Shown here in pieces: positions 16,001 through 24,057 of a DNA stretch of 64,000 nt. The stretch spans positions 26,931-90,930 of the forward strand of contig CAYQUT010000008.1 of the NCBI GenBank assembly GCA_964420985.1, in the 5' to 3' direction. Under the pieces are notes generated by a model, which worked only from the letters and a program-made list of their open reading frames with translations, was not told where the DNA came from and ran no database searches. Both the position numbers and the translations under genes were made by a program. Numbering within the stretch: the stretch's first letter is position 1; the number at the start of each line of letters is the position of its first letter. Source of the DNA: CAMCTV01 sp964420985. GTDB taxonomy: Bacteria; Bacteroidota; Bacteroidia; Flavobacteriales_D; Sanyastnellaceae.

Positions 16001-19000
16001 ATAGTTTTGATGGGGTAGATGATTGGATTTCAGTAATTGGATTGATGCCTGAAAATAATTCAAATAGAACAATTTCAACTTGGATAAATCTAGAAAATTA
16101 TATTACAGATGCCGGGATTGTTGGTTGGGGAAACTTTTCAATGTATAACTACTCGGCAATCGGCGTGAGTCCCACAACAGGTAAATTATTCTTCTGGACA
16201 TATGGTAATGATGTTACAACAGTCTCTATGAATAATCTTAACTCATGGATAAATGTTGCGATATCTTATGACAATTCAGAAAATAGAGTAAAACTATATT
16301 TAAACGGGGTTTTAGACACTGATAATATCATTTCAAGTTTGTTCACCTCAAACTCTAATTTGCATATTGGAAAATCTCTTCAAAATTCATCAACTTACTT
16401 TTCAGGAAAGATTGACGACATAACCATTCACAACCGCGCCCTTTCCCCCTCCGAAATCCAACAACTCCATACCGCGCAATCCTACAATTGGAGCAATGGT
16501 GGAACCTCAACCACTACGACAGTTTCCCCCACCACCACTACCACCTATTCCTGCACTGTTACCCAAGGGGCGCAGACTTGTACAGCCAGTGTGGATGTGA
16601 CCGTGAATCCACTCTTAACCTTTTACGCGGATGCAGATGGTGATGGTTTTGGAAATGTCAACGCACCGCAATTCGCATGCGTACAACCCGCAGGTACAGT
16701 AACCAACAACACCGATTGCAATGACAATGACGCTGCGCTCAATACCATCTCCGACGAAACTTGCAACAGCTTTGATGATGATTGTGATGGTTCCGTTGAC
16801 GAAGGTGTCCTAAATACTTATTATTTGGATATGGATGGAGACGGTTTTGGTGTGATTAGTTTACCTATTTTGGCCTGTTCTGTACCTTTGGGATATAGCG
16901 ATAACATTGACGATTGTAATGATTATGATCCTCTGATCAATGCCAATGGCATTGAAATTTGTAATGGTGCTGATGATGACTGTGATGCCCAAATAGACGA
17001 AGAACTTCCCGTGTTTACTTGGTTCATTGACAATGATGGTGATGGCATTGGTACAGGGATTTCTACCGAAAGTTGTGCTTTCCTTCCAGGTTACGCCACC
17101 ATCGGCGGTGATTGCAATGACAATGATGCTACCATTTCTCCTGTGGCCAATGAGATTTGTAACAACGTTGACGAGAATTGCGATGGTGTTCTCAATGATG
17201 GAATTTGGATTGCCGCATACATCGATGCAGATGGAGACGGTTATGGAGCCAACAATATTTCAATTGATGGATTATGCGAGTTAACGGCTGGTTTTGTTGG
17301 AAACAACCAAGATTGTGATGACAATGAGCCATTGGCCTATACAGGAGCCATTGATGTTTGTGACAACGGCATTGATGAGGATTGTTCTGGATCCGATAAT
17401 ACCTGCATTGTTATGGGCTGCACAGACCTGACGGCTTGTAATTATAATGAATTGGCCAACACAGAAGACTTCTCTTGCACCTATCCACAAATGGACTATC
17501 TGAATTGTCAAGGTGCTTGCAACCATGACACAGATGGAGATGGTGTTTGTGATGAAATTGAGTTGCTAGGATGTACCGTTATAACCGCATCAAACTTCAA
17601 TCCTGAGGCAACAGAAGATGACGGATCTTGTATATTCAATATAGAGGGATGTACCGATATTCAAGCTTGTAACTTTGATCCTGCCGCTAATTTCGATAAC
17701 GGCTCTTGTATTCTACCCCAGCCCGAAACTTGCAATGGTGTGGATGATGATTGCGATGATTTGATTGATGAAGGATTAACACCCATTGGTCTCAATGTTA
17801 TTCCGATTGTTACGTCTATTTATCCTGTCTGTTCAGGCAACAGCCTCAAATCAGCTAACCTCAACAATGGAATCAACTCAGAGGTAATTGATGGCAATGG
17901 AAATGATCTTTGGTTCAGTCTAAATGCGCAATACAACACTTTACGCGCGGGTCTATCCGCGGCTACGGGAGACAATGATATTCGTCTTTATCAACTAACT
18001 ACAAATGGCTGCCTGCAACACATCGAAACAGAGCATGAAGTGACAGCAGGGAACCAAACTTTAATTAGCGATCAATTAACAAGCGGTAATACTTACTACA
18101 TCGCTATTCATCATCTATCCGGGAATATGAATCCCAGTGCTAAAATATGTTTTAACCACCTAACCGGATCAGTATGTGACCACTATTACAGCAACAATAC
18201 GGGGGTTTACACTTCTGTCTGCAACAGCTTCAAGGCGCAATTCAGATCCAATGCCACGGCCTATATGTTTGAAGTCTTATCTGCCAGCCAAAACGGAAGT
18301 AACACTAACATTACCCCTTGGTCATACACTACTCCAACAGCCAATTCGGTAGTGTCAAGGTTGGGAGCCATATTACCGGCCAATCAAACGGGTAGCCCTA
18401 TTCAGTACGTTCTGCGTGTACCTGTAATTTATTCAATGTTTGATGCTGCGGGCAATATGGAATCCATTTTGGCCAATGCAACAGGCACTTGCAATTTGAC
18501 CTTAAACAATGAAAACACCATTGCATTGAGACTCTCGGATCGTTGCCCTGCAACCAAATCATTGAGCGGAAGTATTGCCCCTGACCGAACAGTATGTGGA
18601 GCCGTAAGGTACGATTGGGAATTTACCCAAACTTTACCCGTGGAGAGCACCCCGCAAATTATCAATGGCGGCAATTACACACCTATATTCTTCTTGAGCA
18701 ATGTTCCTGGAATAGCAACGGGAAAAACCTACAGCGTCAGAGTACGTCCAGTGCACGGCAGCGGTAGCGTGGGCAATTGGGGAGTTTCCCATTGTTTGCG
18801 CGTTGGAAATTCAGGTATGATCATGCAAGAAACTATTGAACAATCGCAAGATGTAATCTCCCTGTTTACCATCTATCCCAATCCTACCACTTCAGGTAGT
18901 TTTGAAATTCAAACCAATTGGACTGATGAAAAAGAAGAAAATGTTCAAGTTTCCATTCAAGATATCACTGGAAAAATCGTTTTCAACCAATATGTTGTAT

Positions 19001-19104
19001 TGAATAACAACACATCAGTGATTGAATTTGGGAATCTAGCAGACGGCATTTACATGGTAACGATTGGAGAGGAGAGGAAAAGATTACAAATCCTGAAAAA
19101 GTAA
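13021..19104 (+). CDS. giant T9SS-sorted mosaic protein with LamG, Ig-like and MopE-type calcium-binding repeats
   Basis: About 2,027 aa from ATG 13021; a TTG at 12964 in the same frame is less likely. Order: odd N-terminus with a hydrophobic signal-like stretch (~61-94); LamG-like domains at ~97-315, ~377-600 and ~659-881; half an Ig-like domain (~916-941); a fourth LamG (~945-1150); the other Ig half (~1155-1198). Next come four MopE-type units (DADGDGFG...DCNDND...DDDCDG, ~1199-1464), three Cys-rich GCTD..ACNY..DDGSC units, another DDDCD unit, a unique region (~1590-1940) and a type A T9SS sorting domain (YPNPTTSGSFEIQ ... IYMVTIG). The Asp-rich units likely bind calcium and LamG domains usually bind glycans or proteins, so a surface adhesin is plausible. 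LamG modules are near-identical in DNA over long stretches. Confidence 0.85.
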   Translation: MAKEKLNTYWGEVSTLHLPKIATIERNFISISFYSIIANRVVTKNRYRSLISSSLHLCIANRLALATSFLLLFITSFLVPSFLVPSSLHSQIPSYVPTNGLVGYWPFNGNANDESGNGNHGTVNGATLTSDRVGNSNAAFLFSGLNCCGTPDAESEITISSPFISLNANFTISCWMRSSDVTKYQQCLFNSINHTGFGVELNNEHVPGRLTSGIGPADAFWDLLYSQGSYTNYQSNTWYFVTFVKSGTSYTTYLNGNIDCTVSVPNAVNYNQIVGIRFGSIGGGHENFKGTIDDISIHNRALSLVEIIALYNGVPSQVIAGCTNTTACNYNAAATQEDGSCTYPAQTYLNCGGTCINDADNDGTCDELETPALPSYLPSNGLVGYWPFNGNANDESGNGNNGTVNGATLTTDRNGNANSAFGFDGQDDFIEIPYDNSFNTIENITISTWININDWCTPNVNGVKFFPILVQYNNGNANPTAYGNFGIQLTEVGLNYFYLNSNNFDFQNSSPNYWMISQWVNIVVTVEGGVGNWYINGMHMQTIYGQYFGGSMSGLPILIGKQSPVPGFGSGSIYANGLLDDIAIYNRALTQEEIIALYNGTTNSPITGCTNTTACNYNASATQDDGSCTFPAQTYLNCAGSCINDADNDGICDELETPALPSYLPSNGLVGYWPFNGNANDESGNGNHGTVLGNINYRANDQGRSNCIELIGDKNTFPTNAFGEPLYVNGGHIKFPNLSSEISNSISINLWIRSLDSSPVEYAFFSGMDDSGQNRLVFDYYNGFFLGDNNPLASVLSPFNVNISQWKMLTLTYSLGVLKAYINNEIVGNDIVTISSIPIANAALNWHQWANGNVARGWSVYDDVAIYNRALTQEEITALYNGTSNTSIAGCTDPTAFNYNANANQDDGSCIPMLTCNITASATTICEGESVTLSMNTTGVGTGLNALPANLQQGLVAYYPFNGNANDESGNGNNGTVNGATLTADRFGNANGAYSFDGVDDWISVIGLMPENNSNRTISTWINLENYITDAGIVGWGNFSMYNYSAIGVSPTTGKLFFWTYGNDVTTVSMNNLNSWINVAISYDNSENRVKLYLNGVLDTDNIISSLFTSNSNLHIGKSLQNSSTYFSGKIDDITIHNRALSPSEIQQLHTAQSYNWSNGGTSTTTTVSPTTTTTYSCTVTQGAQTCTASVDVTVNPLLTFYADADGDGFGNVNAPQFACVQPAGTVTNNTDCNDNDAALNTISDETCNSFDDDCDGSVDEGVLNTYYLDMDGDGFGVISLPILACSVPLGYSDNIDDCNDYDPLINANGIEICNGADDDCDAQIDEELPVFTWFIDNDGDGIGTGISTESCAFLPGYATIGGDCNDNDATISPVANEICNNVDENCDGVLNDGIWIAAYIDADGDGYGANNISIDGLCELTAGFVGNNQDCDDNEPLAYTGAIDVCDNGIDEDCSGSDNTCIVMGCTDLTACNYNELANTEDFSCTYPQMDYLNCQGACNHDTDGDGVCDEIELLGCTVITASNFNPEATEDDGSCIFNIEGCTDIQACNFDPAANFDNGSCILPQPETCNGVDDDCDDLIDEGLTPIGLNVIPIVTSIYPVCSGNSLKSANLNNGINSEVIDGNGNDLWFSLNAQYNTLRAGLSAATGDNDIRLYQLTTNGCLQHIETEHEVTAGNQTLISDQLTSGNTYYIAIHHLSGNMNPSAKICFNHLTGSVCDHYYSNNTGVYTSVCNSFKAQFRSNATAYMFEVLSASQNGSNTNITPWSYTTPTANSVVSRLGAILPANQTGSPIQYVLRVPVIYSMFDAAGNMESILANATGTCNLTLNNENTIALRLSDRCPATKSLSGSIAPDRTVCGAVRYDWEFTQTLPVESTPQIINGGNYTPIFFLSNVPGIATGKTYSVRVRPVHGSGSVGNWGVSHCLRVGNSGMIMQETIEQSQDVISLFTIYPNPTTSGSFEIQTNWTDEKEENVQVSIQDITGKIVFNQYVVLNNNTSVIEFGNLADGIYMVTIGEERKRLQILKK
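13153..13305 (+). repeat. pyrimidine-rich low-complexity tract encoding the signal-peptide region
   Basis: The coding strand is almost entirely C/T here, with short direct repeats (CTCATTCCT followed by AGTCCC or CGTCCC) and an inverted pair TAGCGA/TCGCTA at 13196-13219. TCGCTACC followed by a Y-rich run recurs at 13154, 13214 and, outside the gene, at 20470. It looks like a dispersed repeat absorbed into the reading frame. Confidence 0.5.
13311..13410 (+). repeat. LamG-start DNA repeat, copy 1 of 4
   Basis: The stretch coding NGLVGYWPFNGNANDESG recurs almost unchanged at 14150-14255, 15010-15090 and, more diverged, at 15877-15975. Matching downstream repeats code for IYNRALTQEEI near 14765, 15610 and 16425. 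These are long enough for homologous recombination between modules. Confidence 0.8.
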
Positions 19105-19112
19105 TGGAATGA

Positions 19113-20015
19113 TTAAAAATTCCTTTGCCTAACCGGCGGCTTATACATCTTGGTGTCACTGGAAGAGAAAAGGCTGATGTCAATGTTGGAATACAACTTC
19201 CATTTGCCTTTCTCCCACTGATACAAATCGTATGTGCCATCCGGTCCGTAATCGGCAAATATTCCCTCCATCATGGAACTCTTGGGAGACAAATGATCCA
19301 TTACTATGCACTTTTTCTTGGGGTAATATTTGAAAGATGCACTGACCTCATCCGCATACTGAAACATCAATCGCTTCTTCATTCCTGTTCCTGTTTCAAA
19401 CAATCCTTCTCCAAAGCGAACATTGTCCTTGGCGGTGATTTTAATGACGTCCAAAATTTTGGCATTGGTCAAATTGTCTCGTCCATCCCACCCCAATAAT
19501 GTATAAGTGTCACATTTCTTATTTCCCCTTCCTTTGAAGTGCGGTATGATTTCATAGTACAGGGCTGCTGGCCAAGATTGTGCGTCCATATATCGGGTCT
19601 CATATTTATCTTGATCCCGCATATTGTCTTTTAAAACCACTGTGTAAAATGTACTTTCCTCTTGGTTCCAAATCCAAATCACCCCAAAATAAACATGCTC
19701 ACCATTTTGCAATGGCGCATTCCAATTGATGATGCGCAATCGACCATCAGGAGAAATCAATCGACAAAATCGCCATTGATGAAAAGGATGATTAAAACTT
19801 TCCGCTGTCGCCGGAACTTTAGCCAAGGTGTCCATCATCTGCTGGGCATATCGTAATGTTTGTTCGTCATATTTCGATTGCGCCAATGAATCGTGCAACA
19901 ATGCAATACTCCTTTCTATTCTGGACACAGACAAATCCACTACTGGTTTAGCGGATATTTCTTGGATACAAATACATCCCATTAAGATGTATAAAAAACA
20001 ACTAACTTTCTTCAT
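19113..20015 (-). CDS. exported protein of unknown function
   Basis: A 300-aa protein with an N-terminal export signal. Either a lipobox (ILMGC, Cys14) or a cleavage after EISA is possible. I do not recognise the family. Visible features are a Trp-rich middle (WNAPLQNGEHVYFGVIWIWNQ) and a repeated theme of Asp/Trp/Tyr-rich strands ending KKGKWKLY-like (WEKGKWKLYSN), which suggests a beta-rich periplasmic domain. It overlaps the upstream truncated-hemoglobin gene by 14 nt, so the two are likely co-transcribed. Convergent with the giant protein gene, with 8 nt between stop codons. Confidence 0.7.
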   Translation of the reverse strand: MKKVSCFLYILMGCICIQEISAKPVVDLSVSRIERSIALLHDSLAQSKYDEQTLRYAQQMMDTLAKVPATAESFNHPFHQWRFCRLISPDGRLRIINWNAPLQNGEHVYFGVIWIWNQEESTFYTVVLKDNMRDQDKYETRYMDAQSWPAALYYEIIPHFKGRGNKKCDTYTLLGWDGRDNLTNAKILDVIKITAKDNVRFGEGLFETGTGMKKRLMFQYADEVSASFKYYPKKKCIVMDHLSPKSSMMEGIFADYGPDGTYDLYQWEKGKWKLYSNIDISLFSSSDTKMYKPPVRQRNF

Positions 20016-20376
20016 TGTCTAGCTTAGCTTTCATTTTTTCTTTAAACGTCCAACCGATTGTTTTGGCCCTCAACTTGGCCTTTTCTGCCACCTCCCCCTC
20101 AAACGTTTCATCCACTGCTTCAACAAATAAATTGACCCAATGATCAAACAACGGAGGAGCGATGCGCATATTGGCATGAGCATCCCAAACTTGTGTAGTA
20201 TACCCAGCAATATCCAACAAAGCAAAATTCCAAAAGGCGATCATCTTGGGTCTATGCGTCGGATAATCGACATGTGCAAAAAAAGGCGCTAAGACTCCAT
20301 CTTGAAAAACCTTGTTGTAAAAGGCATCCACCAAAATCGCAACATCGTTTTCTGTTTCAATATCTCTTTTTTTCAT
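20002..20376 (-). CDS. group III truncated hemoglobin
   Basis: A 124-aa protein of truncated-hemoglobin group III. It has the helix E/F region APFFAHVDYPTHRPKMIAFWNF and the proximal heme His in PLFDHWVNLFVEAVDETF. It probably binds O2 or NO in the cytoplasm, and detoxification of NO or peroxide has been proposed for this group. It is the first gene of a two-gene unit with the downstream exported hypothetical protein (14-nt overlap). Confidence 0.9.
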   Translation of the reverse strand: MKKRDIETENDVAILVDAFYNKVFQDGVLAPFFAHVDYPTHRPKMIAFWNFALLDIAGYTTQVWDAHANMRIAPPLFDHWVNLFVEAVDETFEGEVAEKAKLRAKTIGWTFKEKMKAKLDNEES

Positions 20377-20420
20377 CTGTCCATTACCTCGTAACGTTTC
20401 GTTTTACCCTTCCTAATTAA

Positions 20421-20476
20421 GGGCAAATGTCCATTTGCCCCTACATTCCATCTTCCCTGTAGCGAAACATCGCTAC
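20421..20476. repeat. two short perfect inverted repeats in a pyrimidine-rich spacer
   Basis: GGGCAAATG/CATTTGCCC (9-bp arms, 20421-20440) and GTAGCGA/TCGCTAC (7-bp arms, 20459-20476) stand between the hemoglobin gene and the small outer-membrane protein gene. The second shares TCGCTACC plus a CT-rich tail with sequence inside the giant protein gene. Probably a dispersed extragenic repeat. It could also act as a terminator for the 21055-20492 gene. Confidence 0.5.
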
Positions 20477-20491
20477 CTCTTCCCTCTTCCC

Positions 20492-21055
20492 TCATTTCCT
20501 CTTCACCCTATAAACCACCCCCAATTGTCCACCCCACCATGCTTGTCTGAAGTTCCAGTTGGCATTTCCGGAAACAGAAGCTCCCCATTGTTTACTAAAC
20601 ATCCATCCCACCTCAAGATGACCCGGAATTCCCATGGTGAATTTGCTTTTTAATTCAACTTGTGTATCACTTTGAGGAACAAAATCCCAGTAACGTCGGT
20701 TGTTAAAGGCCATTCCAACTGCTGTGGCAATCCACCATGGATTGCGCTTCCCTTGCCAACATTCACCAAACATCAAAGCCAATTCAATGGTCGTATTTTT
20801 TTCAGCAATGGTGTCATTGGGATTTTTTCCCAATTCCCTGATGATGCCCAACCGACTAACGGAGAGAACGGTCTCACTTCTGAATGATCTGGTGTAATTG
20901 AATTGACCCGATTGAAAATCTGCAGAGCTAAAACCAACTCCCCCACCGTGCCAGATGAGTCCTGACATGGGGTTGAGTTCATATTGGGCATATTGTCTCA
21001 TGCTTAAAGTAAACATTAAGCATAGAAAAAAATATTTGAGCCATGCATGACACAT
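20492..21055 (-). CDS. small predicted outer-membrane beta-barrel protein
   Basis: A 187-aa protein with an N-terminal signal peptide ending near RQYAQ. It then has alternating polar/apolar strands rich in Gly, Trp and aromatic residues (IWHGGGVGFSS, GHLEVGWMFSKQWGASVSGNANWNF, WWGGQLGVVYRVKRK), typical of an 8-stranded outer-membrane barrel. No specific family is recognised. The start is supported by a consensus promoter box 4 nt upstream. Confidence 0.65.
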   Translation of the reverse strand: MCHAWLKYFFLCLMFTLSMRQYAQYELNPMSGLIWHGGGVGFSSADFQSGQFNYTRSFRSETVLSVSRLGIIRELGKNPNDTIAEKNTTIELALMFGECWQGKRNPWWIATAVGMAFNNRRYWDFVPQSDTQVELKSKFTMGIPGHLEVGWMFSKQWGASVSGNANWNFRQAWWGGQLGVVYRVKRK

Positions 21056-21059
21056 AAAA

Positions 21060-21067
21060 CAAATTTA
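21060..21067 (-). promoter_or_regulatory. -7 box TAAATTTG
   Basis: A consensus TAnnTTTG box on the minus strand ending 4 nt before ATG 21055, which again predicts a leaderless transcript. Confidence 0.5.
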
Positions 21068-21178
21068 GGAACATGAACGATCAAAAAACATTAAGATTGT
21101 ATTCTTCATTCAACGCTCAAATGTTAGTGAGTATCTGGCTTATCTCAAGATTTATTTTTTTTAATTAGTGGTCCATCT

Positions 21179-21186
21179 TATATTTG
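21179..21186 (+). promoter_or_regulatory. -7 box TATATTTG of rpsP
   Basis: A consensus box with the start codon ~50 nt downstream, so this ribosomal-protein mRNA has a genuine 5' leader, unlike several neighbours. Confidence 0.55.
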
Positions 21187-21237
21187 CCACCTTAAAATCA
21201 ATTGTTAATCGGGTTTCGTACCCAAAAAACAAAAACT

Positions 21238-21810
21238 ATGTCAGTAAAAATTCGTCTTCAAAGACACGGTAAGAAAGGAAAACCTTTCTTCCACATCGTA
21301 GCCGCAGACGCTCGTTCACCACGTGATGGTAAATTCATTGAGCGTATCGGAAGCTACAACCCAAACACCAACCCTGCTACCATTGACTTGGACAATGCCA
21401 AAGCATTATCTTGGTTGCAAAATGGTGCACAACCTACTGAAACCGCTCGTGCTATTCTTAGCTACCGTGGTGTATTGTACCGCCTACACTTGCAAAAGGG
21501 TGTATTGAAAGGTGCTTTAACCCAAGAAGAAGCCGACAAGCGTTGGGCGGATTGGAACAGTGGCAAAGAATCTAAAATCCAATCTAAGCGTGATGGTTTG
21601 GCACAAGCCAAAGCTTCTGCTGATAACGAAACATTGAAGCGTGAGCGTGCAGTGAATGAGGCTCGTCTTAAAGCCATCACTGAAGCCGCTGCTGCTGCGG
21701 AAGCCGCTGCTGTAGAAGTAGCAGAGGAAGCTCCTGCTGCCGAAGAAGCTCCAGCTGCTGAAGAGGCACCTGCTGCAACTGAAGCTCCAGCTGAAAATGC
21801 AGGTGAATAA
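21238..21810 (+). CDS. rpsP: 30S ribosomal protein S16 with Ala/Glu-rich tail
   Basis: A 190-aa S16. The conserved body (MSVKIRLQRHGKKGKPFFHIVAADAR ... GAQPTETARAIL) takes the first ~85 residues. The remaining ~100 residues form a charged helix followed by an Ala/Glu/Pro repeat tail (EEAPAAEEAPAAEEAPAAT), an extension commonly seen in Bacteroidota S16. ATG 21238 is chosen over an in-frame TTG at 21202 because it gives the canonical N-terminus. It is followed by an intrinsic terminator and rimM. Confidence 0.95.
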   Translation: MSVKIRLQRHGKKGKPFFHIVAADARSPRDGKFIERIGSYNPNTNPATIDLDNAKALSWLQNGAQPTETARAILSYRGVLYRLHLQKGVLKGALTQEEADKRWADWNSGKESKIQSKRDGLAQAKASADNETLKRERAVNEARLKAITEAAAAAEAAAVEVAEEAPAAEEAPAAEEAPAATEAPAENAGE

Positions 21811-21826
21811 TTTGCATCAACTTATT

Positions 21827-21858
21827 AAAGCCGACCTTTGTGTCGGCTTTTTTTATTT
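21827..21858 (+). terminator. intrinsic terminator/attenuator between rpsP and rimM
   Basis: A perfect 9-bp stem AAAGCCGAC/GTCGGCTTT with a 6-nt loop, followed by a T-rich run. It ends 8 nt before the rimM start, so it may uncouple the abundant rpsP transcript from rimM. Confidence 0.8.
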
Positions 21859-21866
21859 TTGTTAAT

Positions 21867-22394
21867 ATGGAAATCAAAGACCTTCACCCGCTGGGTAAAA
21901 TCACCAAACTTCACGGATACAAAGGAGAGTTTACCATTTGGATCAACTCCTCCTCCCCATTTGACTACGTGGATTTGGAAGCTCTTTTTCTTTATCAAAA
22001 AGGAAGAATATCCCCTTTCATCATTGAAGATTTGGGACGAAAGACCAATACTACACTCCGCATGAAATTGGAAGGCATCAATAGCGAGGCTGAAGCTTTG
22101 CCTTGGGTGAAAGCAGAAATATTCATACGCAAGGAGGAAGTGAGTGAGACCGACCAAATGCGTGACAACATTCGTGGATGGATAGGATTCCGCGTTTTTA
22201 CGGAAGACAACCAACCCATTGGTGTCCTGGCTGAGGTGAATGACTCAGGTATCAATCCCATGATGGAAATTGACCGCGACGGACAAACCATTTACGTTCC
22301 CCTGCAACCTACCTTTATCGCTGAGATCAAAGAAGAAGACCACCACATCTTCTTGAGTTTACCTCCAGGCCTATTGGAACTTTACGAAAAATAA
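21867..22394 (+). CDS. rimM: ribosome maturation factor RimM
   Basis: A 175-aa protein from ATG 21867; an upstream in-frame start at 21840 falls in the terminator. The N-terminal barrel domain begins MEIKDLHPLGKITKLHGYKGEF, and the PRC-barrel C-terminal half includes IRGWIGFRVF and IPxxP-like strands (TIYVPLQPTFI). It assists 30S maturation by binding S19 and the 16S 3' domain. The rpsP-rimM order is conserved in bacteria. Confidence 0.92.
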   Translation: MEIKDLHPLGKITKLHGYKGEFTIWINSSSPFDYVDLEALFLYQKGRISPFIIEDLGRKTNTTLRMKLEGINSEAEALPWVKAEIFIRKEEVSETDQMRDNIRGWIGFRVFTEDNQPIGVLAEVNDSGINPMMEIDRDGQTIYVPLQPTFIAEIKEEDHHIFLSLPPGLLELYEK

Positions 22395-22408
22395 AGGCGA
22401 TTAAAGCC

Positions 22409-22416
22409 TATCTTTG
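22409..22416 (+). promoter_or_regulatory. -7 box TATCTTTG of the ABC-F gene
   Basis: A consensus TAnnTTTG box, 22 nt before the GTG start codon at 22439. Confidence 0.5.
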
Positions 22417-22438
22417 CGGCCGCTAAAATCTATATTCT

Positions 22439-24055
22439 GTGTTAACGGTCAGCAACATTTCTCTGCGCTATGGTAAGCGCACCCTATTTGAAGAGGTCAA
22501 TTTAAAATTTTCTTCAGGCAATTGTTATGGTGTTATTGGTGCCAACGGCGCCGGTAAATCGACCTTTCTAAAAATTTTAGCAGGAGAAATTGAAACCACC
22601 ACAGGGAGTGTTTCCATGACTCCAGGCGAGCGCATGAGTGTCCTCAAACAGAATCACTTCGAGTTTGATGAGATTCCTGTTTTGCAAACTGTACTATTGG
22701 GCAATTCCAAATTGTGGGAAGTGATGCAAGCCAAAGATGCCATCTATGCCAAGCCTGATTTCAGTGAAGAAGACGGATTAAAAGCTGCGGAATTGGAGGT
22801 GTTGTTTGCCGAGATGGATGGTTGGAACGCTGAAAGCGACGCCGCCAATATGTTAAGCGGTTTGGGCATTCACGAAAGCAGCCACCACAAATTGGTCAAG
22901 GAACTAAGTGGTAAAGAAAAGGTTCGTGTGCTTTTGGCCCAAGCATTATTCGGTAATCCAGATATCCTTTTGCTCGATGAGCCCACCAATGACTTGGACG
23001 TCGATACCATCAATTGGTTGGAAAACTTCTTGGCCGATTTCCAAAACACTGTTATTGTTGTATCGCATGACCGTCACTTCTTGGATGCCGTGTGTACGCA
23101 CATTGTAGACATCGACTTTAGCAAAATTCAATTGTATACCGGTAACTATACCTTCTGGTATGAGTCCAGCCAATTGGCCTTAAGACAGCGCTCTGACCAA
23201 AATAAAAAGATGGAAGACAAACGCAAAGAATTGCAAGAATTCGTTGAGCGTTTCTCTGCCAATGCTTCCAAATCCAGACAAGCTACTTCTCGTAAAAAAT
23301 TATTGGACAAACTGGTCATCGATCAAATTCAACCATCTACCCGTAAATATCCTGGTATCATCTTCCGTCCTGAAAGAGACTGCGGCGACCAGATATTGCG
23401 CGTAGAAAATTTATCCAAGACTTCTCCTGAAGGTGCTTTATTGTTCAAAAACATTGAATTCACCTTAACCAAAGAAGATAAGGTTGCCATTTTATCCAAA
23501 GATCACTTGGCCATAACCACTTTTTTCGAAATCATCAATGGACGTGAGACCGCTGATTCGGGTGAATACAACTGGGGAAGTACCATTACCACAGCTTATC
23601 TTCCCAACAACAATGCGGAATACTTCAACAGCGATGACAACCTGATTGATTGGTTGCGTCAATACTCAAAAGACAAAGACGAGACCTATGTGCGCGGCTT
23701 TTTGGGTAAGATGTTGTTCAGTGGTGAAGAGGTAATGAAAAAATGTACCGTATTGAGCGGAGGAGAAAAGGTGCGTTGCATGATTTCTCGTATGATGTTG
23801 CAAAACGCCAACTGTTTGATGTTGGATGAACCCACCAATCACTTGGATTTGGAAAGCATTACCGCTTTTAACAATGCCATGAAAGATTGGAAGCATGTAG
23901 CCATGTTCACCTCACATGACCATACTTTCACCGAGACCGTAGCCAACCGTATTATCGAAATCACGCCAAAAGGTGTTATCGACAAGCGAATGAGCTACGA
24001 TGAATATTTGGAGAATGAAGATGTTAAAGCTTTGCGTGCAAAAATGTACGCTTAG
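22439..24055 (+). CDS. ABC-F family ATPase (YbiT-like)
   Basis: A 538-aa soluble tandem-ATPase protein starting with GTG; the beginning, LTVSNISLRYGKRTLFEEVNLKF, is canonical. The first ATPase has an intact Walker A (GANGAGKST), signature LSGKEKVRV and Walker B LLLDEPTNDLDV. The second has LSGGEKVRC and LMLDEPTNHLDL, but its Walker A region reads AILSKDHLAITTFF, without the GxxxxGK(S/T) loop. ABC-F proteins bind the ribosomal E site and modulate elongation. No membrane segments are present. The degenerate second P-loop suggests only one site hydrolyses ATP normally. Confidence 0.9.
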   Translation: MLTVSNISLRYGKRTLFEEVNLKFSSGNCYGVIGANGAGKSTFLKILAGEIETTTGSVSMTPGERMSVLKQNHFEFDEIPVLQTVLLGNSKLWEVMQAKDAIYAKPDFSEEDGLKAAELEVLFAEMDGWNAESDAANMLSGLGIHESSHHKLVKELSGKEKVRVLLAQALFGNPDILLLDEPTNDLDVDTINWLENFLADFQNTVIVVSHDRHFLDAVCTHIVDIDFSKIQLYTGNYTFWYESSQLALRQRSDQNKKMEDKRKELQEFVERFSANASKSRQATSRKKLLDKLVIDQIQPSTRKYPGIIFRPERDCGDQILRVENLSKTSPEGALLFKNIEFTLTKEDKVAILSKDHLAITTFFEIINGRETADSGEYNWGSTITTAYLPNNNAEYFNSDDNLIDWLRQYSKDKDETYVRGFLGKMLFSGEEVMKKCTVLSGGEKVRCMISRMMLQNANCLMLDEPTNHLDLESITAFNNAMKDWKHVAMFTSHDHTFTETVANRIIEITPKGVIDKRMSYDEYLENEDVKALRAKMYA

Positions 24056-24057
24056 TT

